From Terfezia claveryi (taxonomy: Eukaryota; Ascomycota; Pezizomycetes; Pezizales; Pezizaceae), in assembly GCA_015179025.1 (NCBI GenBank), contig WHUX01000429.1, positions 1-28,224 of the forward strand: a DNA stretch of 28,224 nt, given 5' to 3'. Of the stretch, positions 1 through 10,309 are shown one piece after another. The number at the start of each line of letters is the position of its first letter. Position 1 is the first letter of the stretch. A program made the translations under genes and the position numbers. The notes beneath the pieces were generated by a model, which saw only the letters and a program-made list of their open reading frames with translations, was not told where the DNA came from and did no database searches.

Positions 1-387
1 AAGGCGAGCAAAGCAGGCAAGGCAAGCAAGCAGGCAAGCAAGCAAGGCGAGCAAGCAGGCAAGCAAGCAAAGCAGGCAAGGCAAGCAAAGCGAGCAGGGC
101 AAGCAAAGCGAGCAGGGCAAGCAAAGCGAGCAGGGCAAGCAAAGCGAGCAGGGCAAGCAAGCGAGCAGGGCAAGCAAGCGAGCAGGCAAGCAAAGCGAGC
201 AGGCAAGCAAAGCGAGCAGGGCAAGCAAAGCGAGCAGGCAAGCAAAGCGAGCAGGCAAGCAAAGCGAGCAGGGCAAGCAAGCGAGCAGGGCAAGCAAAGC
301 GAGCAGGCAAGCAAAGCGAGCAGGGCAAGCGAGGCAGGCAAGGCGAGCAAGGCAAGCAAGGCGAGCAGCAAGCAAAGCGAGCGAAAA
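1..387. repeat. T-free GC-rich tandem satellite (17-18 bp unit)
   Basis: Tandem array built on the unit GGGCAAGCAAAGCGAGCA (18 bp), with 17-bp variants lacking one G and shorter variants lacking one A. The first T of the plus strand is at position 388, so 387 consecutive bases contain only A, C and G. The array starts at or before the window edge. No coding potential is evident. The GAGCGAGC theme reappears at about 550, 1208 and 1263, which suggests local seeding of the same motif. Confidence 0.93.
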
Positions 388-440
388 TACCGGGGCCGCG
401 GGTACAAGAGACAGGGTAAAGGCATGATCCGTAACAAGTG

Positions 441-1157
441 TTCACACATCTCGAACATGCGAGTTCAGACATCTCCGGCATGAGCATTCAGACCACTCCG
501 GCATGTGTATTCTCACATCTCCGGCATGCGAATTCAGACATCTCCGGCATGTGTATTGCGAGCGAATTCAGACATCTCCGGCATGTGTATTCAGACATCT
601 CGAACATGTGAATTCAGACATCTCCGGCATGAGCATGCAGACAATACATCCGGCATGAGTATTCACACATCTCGAACATGCGAATTCAGACATCTCCGGC
701 ATGTGTATTCTCACATCTCCGGCATGTGTATTCAGACATCTCGAACATGCGAATTCACACATCTCCGGCATGAGTATTCAGACAATACATCTCCGGACAT
801 CTCCGGCATGAGTATTCAGATATCTCGAACATACGAATTCAGACATCTCCGGCATGCGCCGGCATGAGCATTCAGACATCTCCGGCATGAGTATTCAGAT
901 ATCTCGAACATGTGAATTCAGACATCTCCGGCATGTGTATTCACACATCTCCAGCATGAGTATTCAGACATCTCGAACATGCGAATTCACACATCTCCGG
1001 CATAAGTATTCAGACAATACATCTCCGGCATGAGCATTCACACATCTCCGGCATGTGTATTCACACATCTCTGGCATGTGTATTCTCACATCTCCGGTAT
1101 GCGAATTCAGACATCTCCGGCATGAGTATTCAGACATCTCGAACATGCGAATTCATA
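441..1157. repeat. 23-bp minisatellite, about 31 units, two unit types
   Basis: Contiguous units of 23 bp with core ATCTCCGGCATGTGTATTC (type A) or ATCTCGAACATGCGAATTC (type B), each joined by AGAC or ACAC. Type B recurs after roughly every two to four type A units, giving a loose higher-order pattern. A few units carry a 5-bp AATAC insertion (about 640, 783, 1015), and one carries a GCGAGC insertion near 557. Open frames across the array (such as 505-867) result from the 23-bp period rotating through all three frames and are not genes. Confidence 0.93.
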
Positions 1158-1265
1158 CTCGGGCTAGAATCTGTCCAATATGGTCCGGATGCTTGCTTCT
1201 AGATCCTCAGAGCGAGCTGAGCGAGCTCTATAACTACCAAACAAACGAGCCTATATTGCTGTGAG

Positions 1266-1313
1266 CGAGCTTATATTGCCTCGAGCTTATATTGCCTCGA
1301 GCTTATATTGCTC
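1266..1313. repeat. 16-bp triplicate
   Basis: Three consecutive copies of CGAGCTTATATTGCCT; the third ends in CTC rather than CCT. A partial related unit precedes it near 1249. Confidence 0.85.
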
Positions 1314-1912
1314 CGTGTATCCAACTACCACTGTATTATAGTCTCGGAGCAGCGATTTGCTCCTAGAGCAGGATTTTCTTTGGCTATTCTTTTTAACTTG
1401 TGAACTAGAGAGCTAGCAAGCTATTCTGGAGTTCAGGTGTACATATATGATAGTTGGAGGGGGTAGGAGGGGGTGGGTCATGAGTACTAATACATAGGAT
1501 ATCAACAGTGTTACAGCCTTGAAGCAGCGATTTGATCAGCAATTGGGCACAAGTGGATCTATTTCTAGAGGAATAGGGCAGTATGGGCTCCTCGGGGCAT
1601 TATGGGCTTGCTGGGAGCAGTATAAGCTCGCTCGCAGCAGTATAGGCTTGTATTCAGTAGAGGCTTGTATTACATATTCTGCTCCGAAGCCACTAGCCTA
1701 TTGCATAGCGTGTGTTGGCATTGTGCTCCGAACTCGGAGCTGACTTAGAGTCAATTTCGGAGGTGTTTACTACCAGACTCTTAGCTGGCGCAGCAGAAAT
1801 AATTATTTCGCGACAGATACCTAGAGTCTTGGCACGAGAACCTTTGCCAGGTTTCCGTGCAGTGTATTTAAATGAGATTTTGCATTGGCTTCTGTCACGA
1901 GCCCTAGCAGTG
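1314..1912. other. No recognisable gene
   Basis: Only short open frames without recognisable motifs. Degenerate GGGCTC/GCAGTATA/GGCTTGTATT motifs recur between about 1585 and 1670 and look like an eroded short repeat. Confidence 0.5.
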
Positions 1913-2151
1913 ACTTCACTGTGAGACCTATGTAAAGTTTCCATAGGACGGAGAACATAATACGCGAAACCTAAAAAAAGTTTTGTTCGAAACCTCAAAA
2001 GGTTTATCTGAGTAAACCTTTGGTGGTTTCCCATACAATTGTTGATGCGAAACCTCTTTTGGTCTCACTCTTGAGACCTGACCAAATGAACCACAGTGAA
2101 GACCTATAGTACTATTAATGAGAGGTATCATGAAATTACTCACAGTGAAGT
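1913..2151. repeat. Fold-back element with 13-bp terminal inverted repeats
   Basis: ACTTCACTGTGAG at 1913-1925 is matched perfectly by its reverse complement CTCACAGTGAAGT at 2139-2151. Inside are further small inverted repeats: AAAGGTTTA with TAAACCTTT around a 6-base loop (about 1998-2022), and GGTCTC with GAGACC (about 2062-2079). GAAACCT and AGACCTAT motifs recur throughout. I see no target-site duplication, so a MITE is possible but not shown. Confidence 0.55.
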
Positions 2152-2176
2152 ATGAGTGAGGTTTGATTGAACAAGT

Positions 2177-2224
2177 GGAGGTTTGAGATAGCGGAGGTTT
2201 GAGTTAGTGGAGGTTTGAGATTTT
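2177..2224. repeat. 16-bp triplicate GGAGGTTTGAG-
   Basis: Three consecutive 16-bp units that begin GGAGGTTTGAG and differ in the last five bases. A related GTGAGGTTTGA lies just upstream at about 2157. The AGGTTT core is the same word that recurs inside the adjacent fold-back element. Confidence 0.8.
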
Positions 2225-3034
2225 TTATGCATAAAATAATAGACTCGGTTTCACTCAATTTGCCTTCATGTATTGCCTAAGAGTACACGCACATATATAC
2301 CATACCGGAACGGCCCTGCAATCCCACAACTGCCCAGTCTATTGCGGAATGGGTGGGGTCGTGGGATATTAAGGGGTTAGATAGGCTGGCCATAAGCGAC
2401 ATATATCACCTGCTGAATGTCAAAAAGGGGTCTCCTTGGCAAGTATATAACAGTACTGAACAGTGGGAATGACGTACCTCCACTGATAAGATCCATACAT
2501 AATTGTCTCCTTGTGGAATGGTTTTTTCGCACCCTTCCTCCTTAACCTCCCCTCCCGCAGCACTCATGGCGAGGTCTCCAATAGCGCTGGAGCTCCAATA
2601 CCCATCAATTTTGGGCTTCCATGGTTGCTTTGGTCGAACGGAGCCTGTCCTGAGGAATTTTAAATCTTTACAGCAACAATGTACTCAACCCAAGCGCGAC
2701 GGATATTTTGATTTGATATTTTGATTTTAACGCTATGATAGCTAAAGAGCAAGGTGCTGAGAGAGGAACGCCAGAGGTTGAGCGCTAGGTAGGTTGGGAT
2801 CATAGGTTAGACGCTAGAATGAAAGCTAGATTGCTGCTGGGCCAGTTATTGCTGCAGATGGACAAACGGAATAAGTATCTAAAATAAAAAATAGAAACAG
2901 GAGTATTGCATAGTCGCCTAATAGAGAGATCGCTTTGGAAATCCCTTCGCTGCTGATTGTCCACAATTTAAATAACCCACTGCAATATCAAAATCCTTTT
3001 CCCTGTGACCATTTCCTAGGAGCGTAAAGGGTGT
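2225..3034. other. No recognisable gene
   Basis: Short open frames only, with no motif, intron pattern or RNA gene that I can defend. Confidence 0.5.
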
Positions 3035-3790
3035 TTAGCAAACACTGTGAGCTTCCTTAATATGGTCCCTCGAGGCCTTAAAGGGATTACAAATCAATTT
3101 TGCCTCCGAGAGGTTCCCCTTCGCAGCCTCGAGGAGCATTATTTTCTGAAAATGGTTACAAAAAACATTTCACGCAAGGCACAAGCAATGCCGTATTCCC
3201 ATCTGTACATTTTGTGTATGTACTGCTATAAATCTTGGTAGCTGCGCCTAAGACTGCATAGCCCCTTGTCTCCCAAGTCACTAAGCATGATGCTTTCAAT
3301 GCAGAAACACCAGATCGAGTGATAACTAAGTCAAGACAGGTGTTGCGATTTTTTTGTAATGGTGCAAGATGCGCTGACTGAATGGGTGATAATTATTGGG
3401 TGGATACGGGAGGGTGTTGGTTGACTGTGAATTGCGATGCTTGATCTATGCCAGATAAGATAAAAGGTCAAAAAACGAGTAGAATGCTGACTTTGATGAT
3501 TACAAATAGTTGGCTGCACCATGATTGCCCAAATAGCAACCTCCGGGCACCTAGTATCACTATGCAGTAGCTCAACATATTGATTTTGGATAGTCAATTA
3601 AAACTATAGATTACCATATGGTTTGATGATGAGTCAAGACCAAGGATTTTGTGTCTAACCATCCTGAGAGTAGAATTTTGGGTACAAGCTCTGTTACTGT
3701 TGGAGATAAACATTATTGGGGCCTCGGTAGGTGGATGTTATTACGCTCCAGCCGTAGCCTATATTGCTATGGTATTTCTGAATACAACTT
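3035..3790 (-). pseudogene. Decayed paralog of the zinc-finger-like gene at 8257-9282
   Basis: The plus-strand sequence is colinear with 8265-9000, with shared blocks at the 3' end (GAGCTTCCT-AATATG), in the middle (GGTAGCTGCG-CTAAGA) and upstream (TGATTTTGGA-AGTC, ATTA-CATATGGT). Similarity fades beyond about 3780. On the minus strand the copy has stops and frameshifts. The codons matching the first Cys pair of the intact protein have changed, with an in-frame TAG next to them, so the first zinc-binding module is destroyed. Its survival next to the intact gene implies an old local or dispersed duplication. It is possible that both copies belong to an unrecognised repeat family. Confidence 0.75.
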
Positions 3791-6101
3791 GCCTATTGAA
3801 ACTTCCAGAATCTTATCCAAGTTCATTCAATACCTGGCTTATTGTCCAATAGTGTTTTAAGCTATTCCAGAAGCATCCTGTTTCTTCGGCGGTTGGGGTA
3901 TGGAGGTTTACCCTATATCTATATGCAAATTAGGAGTCCTGAGCAAGCTTATGGTGGTGGACCAGATCCTGTGCAGCAGGCGGCCATAGACCTATTATGC
4001 TCTCAAAATATTAGGAAAGCTTCTCGTAGGGATAAGGGAGTATTTTGTCATGTAGAAGAAGATAAAATGAAAACCAATAAGAGAGTATCTAAAATCCAAT
4101 AGGGGGGTTTCCATCTTCAAATATCGGCAGGCGAGAGTGTTAATATATTAGCTAACAGATTTGAGTTTTTAAAGAGTACTCTTAACCCATGCTTCCGCGC
4201 ACAGAAGGGAGGCAGTGGGGCCCAATTAGCCTGATGAGAATTTAAGAGGTTTCTCACAGCCCTTTAAGTGATATCATGATAAGCGGCCATTTCAGCTTAA
4301 AATCTATGGAAACAACTCGTAGTTACCTTGAACATTCCACCTAAATAAATCCAATGGCAAATACCCCCGCTGTTGTTGACTCACGAGCCCAGTGCATGGT
4401 GTACGACTCCATCCAATATTCCACACAAGAATAATTAAATTTCACAGAACCTTTCCCGCAGTAGGTAGAGTCGAAGCTCTCATAATACAATTGAATTCCC
4501 TCTTACTTGCTTCTTGGATACACTCCAAACCTCCACATACAAGGAATGCGACTGCCTTCCCTGGATATCATACAGATTTGACTACATATGCACCGACGGC
4601 TCAGCTATTCCGGCCTAAGTGATTTCTAATAATTTGCCAATGCGATTGAGGAATCAGTAAAGCAACCTATATGTGGTTCCCTGATTCGACAGTGGTTTTC
4701 TACAACGGAGCGGCTTCACTCCATTTTCGAGATCGATCTTCCTGCATGCCAACCGTCCATATTGCGGAAAATGGGAAGCGCACCAGGCGAATCACGCCTA
4801 AGGTTTCACTATCCCATGAAGCTAAGCTATAGGTTAGATATCTTGCTGCTTTTTGATGAAGAAAGGGCATTCGTCATGTCTCTCACCATATTATTGATTG
4901 ACCATATCACTACGATAACCATATCAAATGCCTATAGCCATCACACTTGTCTCTCTATCCACCGTGATATGTTGTTCGACCTCAGTAAACATGTAACCAT
5001 GTCCCCGAGAGGCATGACGAACGCTGGTTGTATATTGATTCGGTTTATATACTTCTACAGTATGCATTATGAAGGTGCTTCACTCATAAATAGGAAAATG
5101 CTGTTTGGACCGAATCTGAGAAACTTTTGCGCACTAAGTGGGTGTGTAATGCCGTATTCTGATGGATCTCCTGATGAATAAAACGACGAAAACAAGACCA
5201 TACCCTAAAGCCATCCTAAACCACATGAAAACCCAAGCGAGCATCCAGCTATTCATTATCCCCATAACGTGATGGTGTTTGTAGAGTATGGTAATCGGTG
5301 TAAGGTATTGAGTTAGAGTCTCAATGCAGCTACAGAGAGATTACTGAGGCGGTCGAGCTTGAAATCTCTGAGAGGGAAAACAGAGCGAATTCCCCTCTGT
5401 ATCGGTTACAAGGACGTATGGATCAATTTCAGCAAGCACTTATGCTATACATGTATAAGGAGCAATGGATCAAATGAGCTTTGGGAGGCTATAACGAATG
5501 TACAGGGAGGGGAAAGAAACATTAGATATTTGGGAAAGGGTGGTGATCATATGGATCTTGTACCATGGAAGTTGTAAATAGGAAACCAAGCATGGCCCAT
5601 TTTTGCATCCAAATGCAGCAGGACATCAAAATCCCAAATCTAGTCTGCATTGTATCTCAGCACTAAGTTGAGTTAGACGAAGACAAATCGGGTAATTACT
5701 GCCATAATGGGCAGGTGGGGTACTTAGTTAGGCTCACATCTAATCCAGAACCGGAAGGTGGGGTCACCTATGTAACCTTATATGGAGTAATTAATTTGGT
5801 TAGACCTAGTCAGAATCGGCGAAAATCATGGTTATAACGGACGACCTCAGATGATTTTTAGTTTCCCACCCAAATATCCTCGTTATACCGAACAGTAGAA
5901 GAACCGGACTGGAGTGGTGATTCTTGATTTTAAAAAATAACTACGTACATATTGTACAAATATACCTGGATAAGCCGGAATCGACCTCGAAGGCCAAAAA
6001 TCCGAAGTTGCTTCTGGACTTTAGTAAGTAGCTTGATAGTGTTTTAAACATCCCCGGGCCTGAAGAACTGACTCAACCATGTCGGAAACTTGAATTTGGT
6101 T
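3791..6101. other. Unassigned region
   Basis: Contains several open frames of 70-140 codons (for example 4762-5181 on the plus strand, 139 codons), none with a recognisable domain, convincing introns or a paralog in the window. Near 5832 and 5878 the words GGTTATAACGG and CCTCGTTATACCGAAC resemble ends of Tc1/pogo-type elements, but no pair of termini could be defined. Confidence 0.4.
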
Positions 6102-6296
6102 CTAGGAATAAGGGAAAGAGAATGTCGAAACTGAGAGAATTTGGAGAAATGTTGCAAGATCATCAAGCTGCGAAATAGCTTCGGAAACTGTCGGTACCTT
6201 TAAAGGTACAGGTTCATCAACTGGGAGAATTTTTGATATTGCTTCGGCAATCGCTGCTGCATGCTTTGTATAACTAAGCTGTAAAGCCAGACCCAT
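6102..6296 (-). CDS. Small hypothetical protein or exon, 64 codons
   Basis: An ATG-initiated frame of 64 codons ending in TAG, predicted to be mostly helical. A central stretch reads VSEAISQLDDLATFLQ. This faintly recalls tail segments of Tigger/Jerky-type transposases, where a two-helix stretch of similar spacing occurs, but that is only an impression. No supporting neighbour, splice site or paralog is visible. It contains a perfect 16-bp palindrome, GTACCTTTAAAGGTAC, at 6194-6209. It could be a relic exon or a chance frame. Confidence 0.25.
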   Translation of the reverse strand: MGLALQLSYTKHAAAIAEAISKILPVDEPVPLKVPTVSEAISQLDDLATFLQILSVSTFSFPYS

Positions 6297-8256
6297 AGAT
6301 TATTATTCTAAAATAAAAAAATTGGTAAGAGATTCCCGCAAGCTAGCTTTCCATACTTCCTTCAAATATTTAGCTCGTCACTTTAACGATTTCCGCCAGA
6401 CTATCTAGTTAACAGCAACTGGTTCACCCCAGGAAAGGAAGTAAGCCGATAGCAGAATATGATGCTGCCTCATTTAAGCAATCAACTTCCGATACTCTTT
6501 GTTCTTAAGATATAAACTAAAGTATGGGGATGGACCTCCATTAGCCCTTTTGCTGTAAAGCGAGTTTTGACAATAAGCGGCTCCCACAATGACCGTTGCT
6601 TCCGAATTACCACTGTGTGTTGTATTGCCTGGATTTTGAACATCTTCTGTATAGGTGTATTGATGTCCGTCCATGTACAGTAGATCCATTCTTCATCTAC
6701 TGCTTTCAAAAGTTCAAGTTGTCAGTCAACTCATCCCGTCCGAGCGGACGCCCAATCTCACTTTTGGCAGACCTACAGCTTGTCATCCGATACTTGTTCT
6801 CTATCAAACTCACTCATTTCTCCATTTAATTACACCACCAGCAGAGTTGTGCTTGTAATTGCGGACAGCATTGTGTTGTCCTGAATTAATACCGTACCAC
6901 AAACTTTCTTGGGACGTCACGATCTTAAGCTCTAGCTTAAATAATACCCTGCCAGCGTCGCCGTCTTACCTTGCTGCATGTCTCACATTTAGCAGTGCGC
7001 TGTATGTCTCACACTTTGTTGTGCACTGCGCGCAAACGCACTGCGTAGATGCGCGTACATCGCAGGACAAGGGTACACAGTACCGAGACTAAAGGGATCT
7101 GCAAACATGTCAGCTTATTAAGATATGAAAGACAAATCTAGGACCGTCAGATGGGAATCCAATGGAAAGGAAGGATGGTTGATGAGCATGGTTGATGCCA
7201 CATGAAATCTTCTTAAAAGGGATTTCATCTGAAACAAATATCCACTAACAAAACTTGTGAAACCTGGCGATCCTTCAGTTGAAAGTACACTCAAGGTTCC
7301 CGCGCAACCCAGAAGTACTACCGAACCGCAGTTACAGCGACGGCGATATTTCACAAACCTCATTTTCAACTTAGAAGCAACGATTAGAAGTTTTTTCATT
7401 GAAAGACTGGAAAAGTGGAGATACGAGACAGCAGACAATAAACAAACGATAGAATGAAGTTCAACTAAAGCGCTAAGAGTCTAGTCACGAAACTACTCGA
7501 CTCCCGAGATGTATATTTGAGTATGTACCGCTGCTAAAAATCAGCTCTACTAATATTCACATCTCTTGGGTTCCGGACTCCAATCCATCACTCAACACTC
7601 GATACTTCTGGGGAAAGGAACCGAAACTCTTCGTGAGCTATGCTCCACCTCCTCTTCGCAGTCAAATGGAAGAAGCATGAGACGTCAGCTATTTCCAGAG
7701 GGGCAATCCAGAAATAGGAAGTAAACTATCAAAGAAGAAAGGGCAAACAAGAAGGACGCAGAATGGAAACCGGAGGAAAGCAGCGGTCGGCTGCCTCGAG
7801 ATCTGCTCTCAGGTCAAGCGAGCTGCTACCGATCATAGAAATATATGGCGAAATACAGCGTCCAGTAAAAAACCACTGCTCTGACGTTTTTGTGCTGTGT
7901 GATCCCTCCAGATGAACATAACCTATCTGTAATATCGAATCCCCTTTCTGTATCTTAATCTATGGCATATTTCCGAATGACAAGTGAATTCAGACGTCGA
8001 CCCAATAATCTTTTCGCCCTTGATAGCTCAACTATTGTTCAGCAAGCCTTCAATGAGAACCATGTCCATCCTCAAATTACTTCTGAACCTTAAGTGATCT
8101 TCACGTGTGCTATCTTTCTCCACTTCCTTACACAATGTACCCACCTTAATGCAAACGTAGCTCCCGTAATGTCCCACTTTAGGGCCACATTTCTCCCTCC
8201 CTCCTAGTGACAAACCTTATCCCCCCAACTCCTTAACCCAGCGACATTAGAGATGC
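6297..8256. other. Unassigned region
   Basis: Open frames of 60-106 codons on both strands without recognisable domains. The minus-strand frame 6474-6689 (71 codons, ending EYRKLIA) has a coding-like look but no identifiable family. No RNA gene or transposon end was found. Confidence 0.4.
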
Positions 8257-9282
8257 TTAGCAGCCACCATGAGCTTCCTGAATATGCTTCCTCAACATCA
8301 TGAAGCTACTTCCCAGATCAAGCTTGATATAGGCGAATTCCCCCTCTACAACCTCTAGAAGCATCATCGTTTCCAAATGATAGCAGAACAAGTTTTCGCA
8401 TAGAGTACAAGCAACTTCATCGTACCCCTGGTGAGCCTCACGGATGTGTTGTTTTAAATGTCGGTAGCTGCGTCTAAGATCGCTCATTCCCTTATCTTCT
8501 AGGTTACTGAGCGTGATGCTTTCTAGGTGGGAGCGCCAGACCGAGGGACAATTGACACAAGCCACATGCTGCGAGTTTTGCTGTACTGGTGCATAATATG
8601 CAGGTTGGACGGGAAGTAATTGTTGGGTGGGTACGGCGGGGAATTGATCGGAATTTGGTTGCGGCAATTGACCTATGTAGAGTGAGATGGATATTGAACA
8701 GAAAAAGGGATAATACTGACTTTGATGGGCATCGACAGTCGACTGCACCAGGGAACCGAGGGTTGGGGTCCAGTAGTCTTGACCCTGCTGATTTTGGAAA
8801 GTCTCCTGAAGCTGTAGATTATCATATGGTGAATGTTGGGTCGAGAGAACATGGCTTTCGCTGGCAATCACCAAAGCTCCCGAGGGTAAATTTCCGCGTG
8901 GAAGTTCCGCAATACTATCGTCGACTGAGGTTGATGGAACTCTGTTGGAAGATATCTTCGTACATGGAGCAACCACCGCATATTGCTTTCGCTCGAGATT
9001 GGAGACCGCAGGATCAGGTGGAAGGAGCAGGGACTGTGCACATTCACGGCCATGGCTAGAAGAGACAGACGGAATATATGTTTGCGAAGTTGCCCGGTGT
9101 TTGAGTTTAACATTGGCTGTAGTGGCCGGGGGAGCCGCGGTATCTTGTTTATTCCGGATATTTTGATGTTGTAACTGTCGCCTGCGTTGCGCTGGCGATT
9201 CCTGATGGAAAGATGGCGCTTTGCCTTTCGGTGCAAGGGGGCGTAACTTCGGAAGATTGTGCCGCTTATATGGAATCGACAT
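8257..9282 (-). CDS. Putative atypical zinc-finger protein with two tandem CxxC...HxxxxH modules
   Basis: An uninterrupted frame of 341 codons if it starts at the ATG at 9282 (context cagctATGTCG). The frame extends five codons further up to a TTG, but a fungal start there is unlikely. The first 230 or so residues are basic at the N-terminus and then rich in Ser, Pro and Gln, probably disordered. The last 105 residues hold a duplicated module: Cys242-x2-Cys245-x33-His279-x4-His284 and Cys292-x2-Cys295-x37-His333-x4-His338. Each has the word HLE eight residues after the second Cys region begins, and each ends in HI(R/Q)EAH. The finger-to-His spacing is far longer than in classical C2H2 fingers, so metal binding is inferred, not shown. 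It could be a DNA- or RNA-binding regulator. A dead paralog lies at 3035-3790. I do not recognise the family. An upstream exon cannot be excluded; GTGAGT and TTTAG occur between 9300 and 9355. Confidence 0.6.
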   Translation of the reverse strand: MSIPYKRHNLPKLRPLAPKGKAPSFHQESPAQRRRQLQHQNIRNKQDTAAPPATTANVKLKHRATSQTYIPSVSSSHGRECAQSLLLPPDPAVSNLERKQYAVVAPCTKISSNRVPSTSVDDSIAELPRGNLPSGALVIASESHVLSTQHSPYDNLQLQETFQNQQGQDYWTPTLGSLVQSTVDAHQSQYYPFFCSISISLYIGQLPQPNSDQFPAVPTQQLLPVQPAYYAPVQQNSQHVACVNCPSVWRSHLESITLSNLEDKGMSDLRRSYRHLKQHIREAHQGYDEVACTLCENLFCYHLETMMLLEVVEGEFAYIKLDLGSSFMMLRKHIQEAHGGC

Positions 9283-9833
9283 AGCTGTGATCTTCAATAG
9301 AATTGAAACACAAAATCTAAAGGCGAAGAGTTCCAGATGAACCGAAGGGCACTCACAGGAAATATTTATATTCGCATTAGCTCATGCCCAAAGACGTCGT
9401 TCCTTCCTCGTTGATGGCTAAATTTTAAATCTTGCTTCGTGGTCTGGTCCTGAGAATCTAACTGTCTGACACCATCCAGAATTCTGTGAAACGAATAACC
9501 TGGGTACGACGCCTTAATAGAGTCTGGTGCAGTATTTACAGATACACAACTATGGAAATGTCCGTCTCACAAGACCAGAAAATAATATACTGCTGGGCGT
9601 AAGTCCATGTTCAGTCTTGGCGCGGAAAACCGACAGGAGCCAAGGACCTGGTACTGTTCAGAATGGAGATGTCGTGATCAGCCCGACCCCTGTATATTTT
9701 CTACCCTTATCGCACCTTGTACAGTAGCCCTGAGCACATAATTGCAGACCCCACTGCAACCCCTCCACACTGCTACAGCTCTTTCTATTGGTGTACCTAC
9801 GCTCAATATTGGTAGGCTTACGCTCGCTCTTAT
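9283..9833. other. Upstream region of the zinc-finger-like gene
   Basis: No recognisable gene. The part next to 9282 is the presumed promoter and 5' untranslated region of the minus-strand gene. No TATA box or operator stands out. Confidence 0.4.
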
Positions 9834-9835
9834 TA

Positions 9836-10072
9836 CCGTATTATCTCGAGTTATTCGCTAGCGCTATCACTTACATATGCAATGTCCTGAGTGTTTCTCC
9901 TGAGCTTAACTTAGGAACTTCACCAGAAGGGGTGCAAGCTTCCTTCCAAACTGGCTTAGATTTGGGGATCAGGGCTCGAGCGTACAGCATCCGCCAGAAT
10001 TTACTATACAAATATTTCGTGGACATTGCATGTGTATGTGATAGCGCTAGCGAATAACTCGAGATAATACGG
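9836..10072. mobile_element. 237-bp MITE-like element, 52-bp terminal inverted repeats
   Basis: The first 52 bases (9836-9887, starting CCGTATTATCTCGAG) match the reverse complement of the last 52 (10021-10072) at 50 of 52 positions. TA dinucleotides flank it at 9834-9835 and 10073-10074, as expected for the Tc1/mariner-pogo superfamily. The 133-bp centre has no coding capacity. Its terminal CCGTATTA is shared with the 622-bp element at 13767, suggesting related transposases. The right TA is also the left TA of the next transposon. Confidence 0.88.
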
Positions 10073-10074
10073 TA

Positions 10075-10302
10075 CCGCATCCACTGGTGAACAAGAGACC
10101 TGGTCAGTTTAGAGACATAGGTCGAGCTTATGCAGTAAGTGACGCTACAACGGTCCATTTTTTGGGGAAAAGTGCACAAGGTATCCGAGCGCAAAAATAG
10201 GGTGGATGATACCGTGCAATCTGATCTACAAGAGACCAGTTTTTTGAAAAGGTATACCGTGCAATCTGATCTACAAGAGACCAGTTTTTTGAAAAAAAGG
10301 TA
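10075..10302. repeat. Left terminal inverted repeat with two 45-bp units
   Basis: Reverse complement of the right arm. Positions 10075-10250 match 12161-12336 without a visible difference. Two tandem units starting ACCGTGCAATCTGATC occupy 10211-10255 and 10256-10302; the second carries two extra A's. Confidence 0.9.
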
Positions 10303-10309
10303 CACACCG

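Noticed and set aside
505..867. 120-codon ORF on the plus strand (and antisense frames 568-771, 964-1146)
   Set aside because: They lie wholly inside the 23-bp array; stop-free frames follow from the repeat period.
441..1157. CRISPR-like array of 23-bp units
   Set aside because: The units are contiguous with no spacers, vary internally and lie in a fungal genome; this is a minisatellite.
4762..5181. 139-codon plus-strand ORF
   Set aside because: No domain, paralog, splice or start-context support; kept only as part of an unassigned region.
5828..5905. Possible Tc1/pogo-type terminal remnants (GGTTATAACGG, CTCGTTATACCG)
   Set aside because: No second end, TA-defined border or transposase remnant was found nearby.
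8589..9059. 156-codon plus-strand ORF
   Set aside because: Antisense shadow of the zinc-finger-like gene, whose minus-strand frame is longer, has repeated Cys/His modules and has a paralog.
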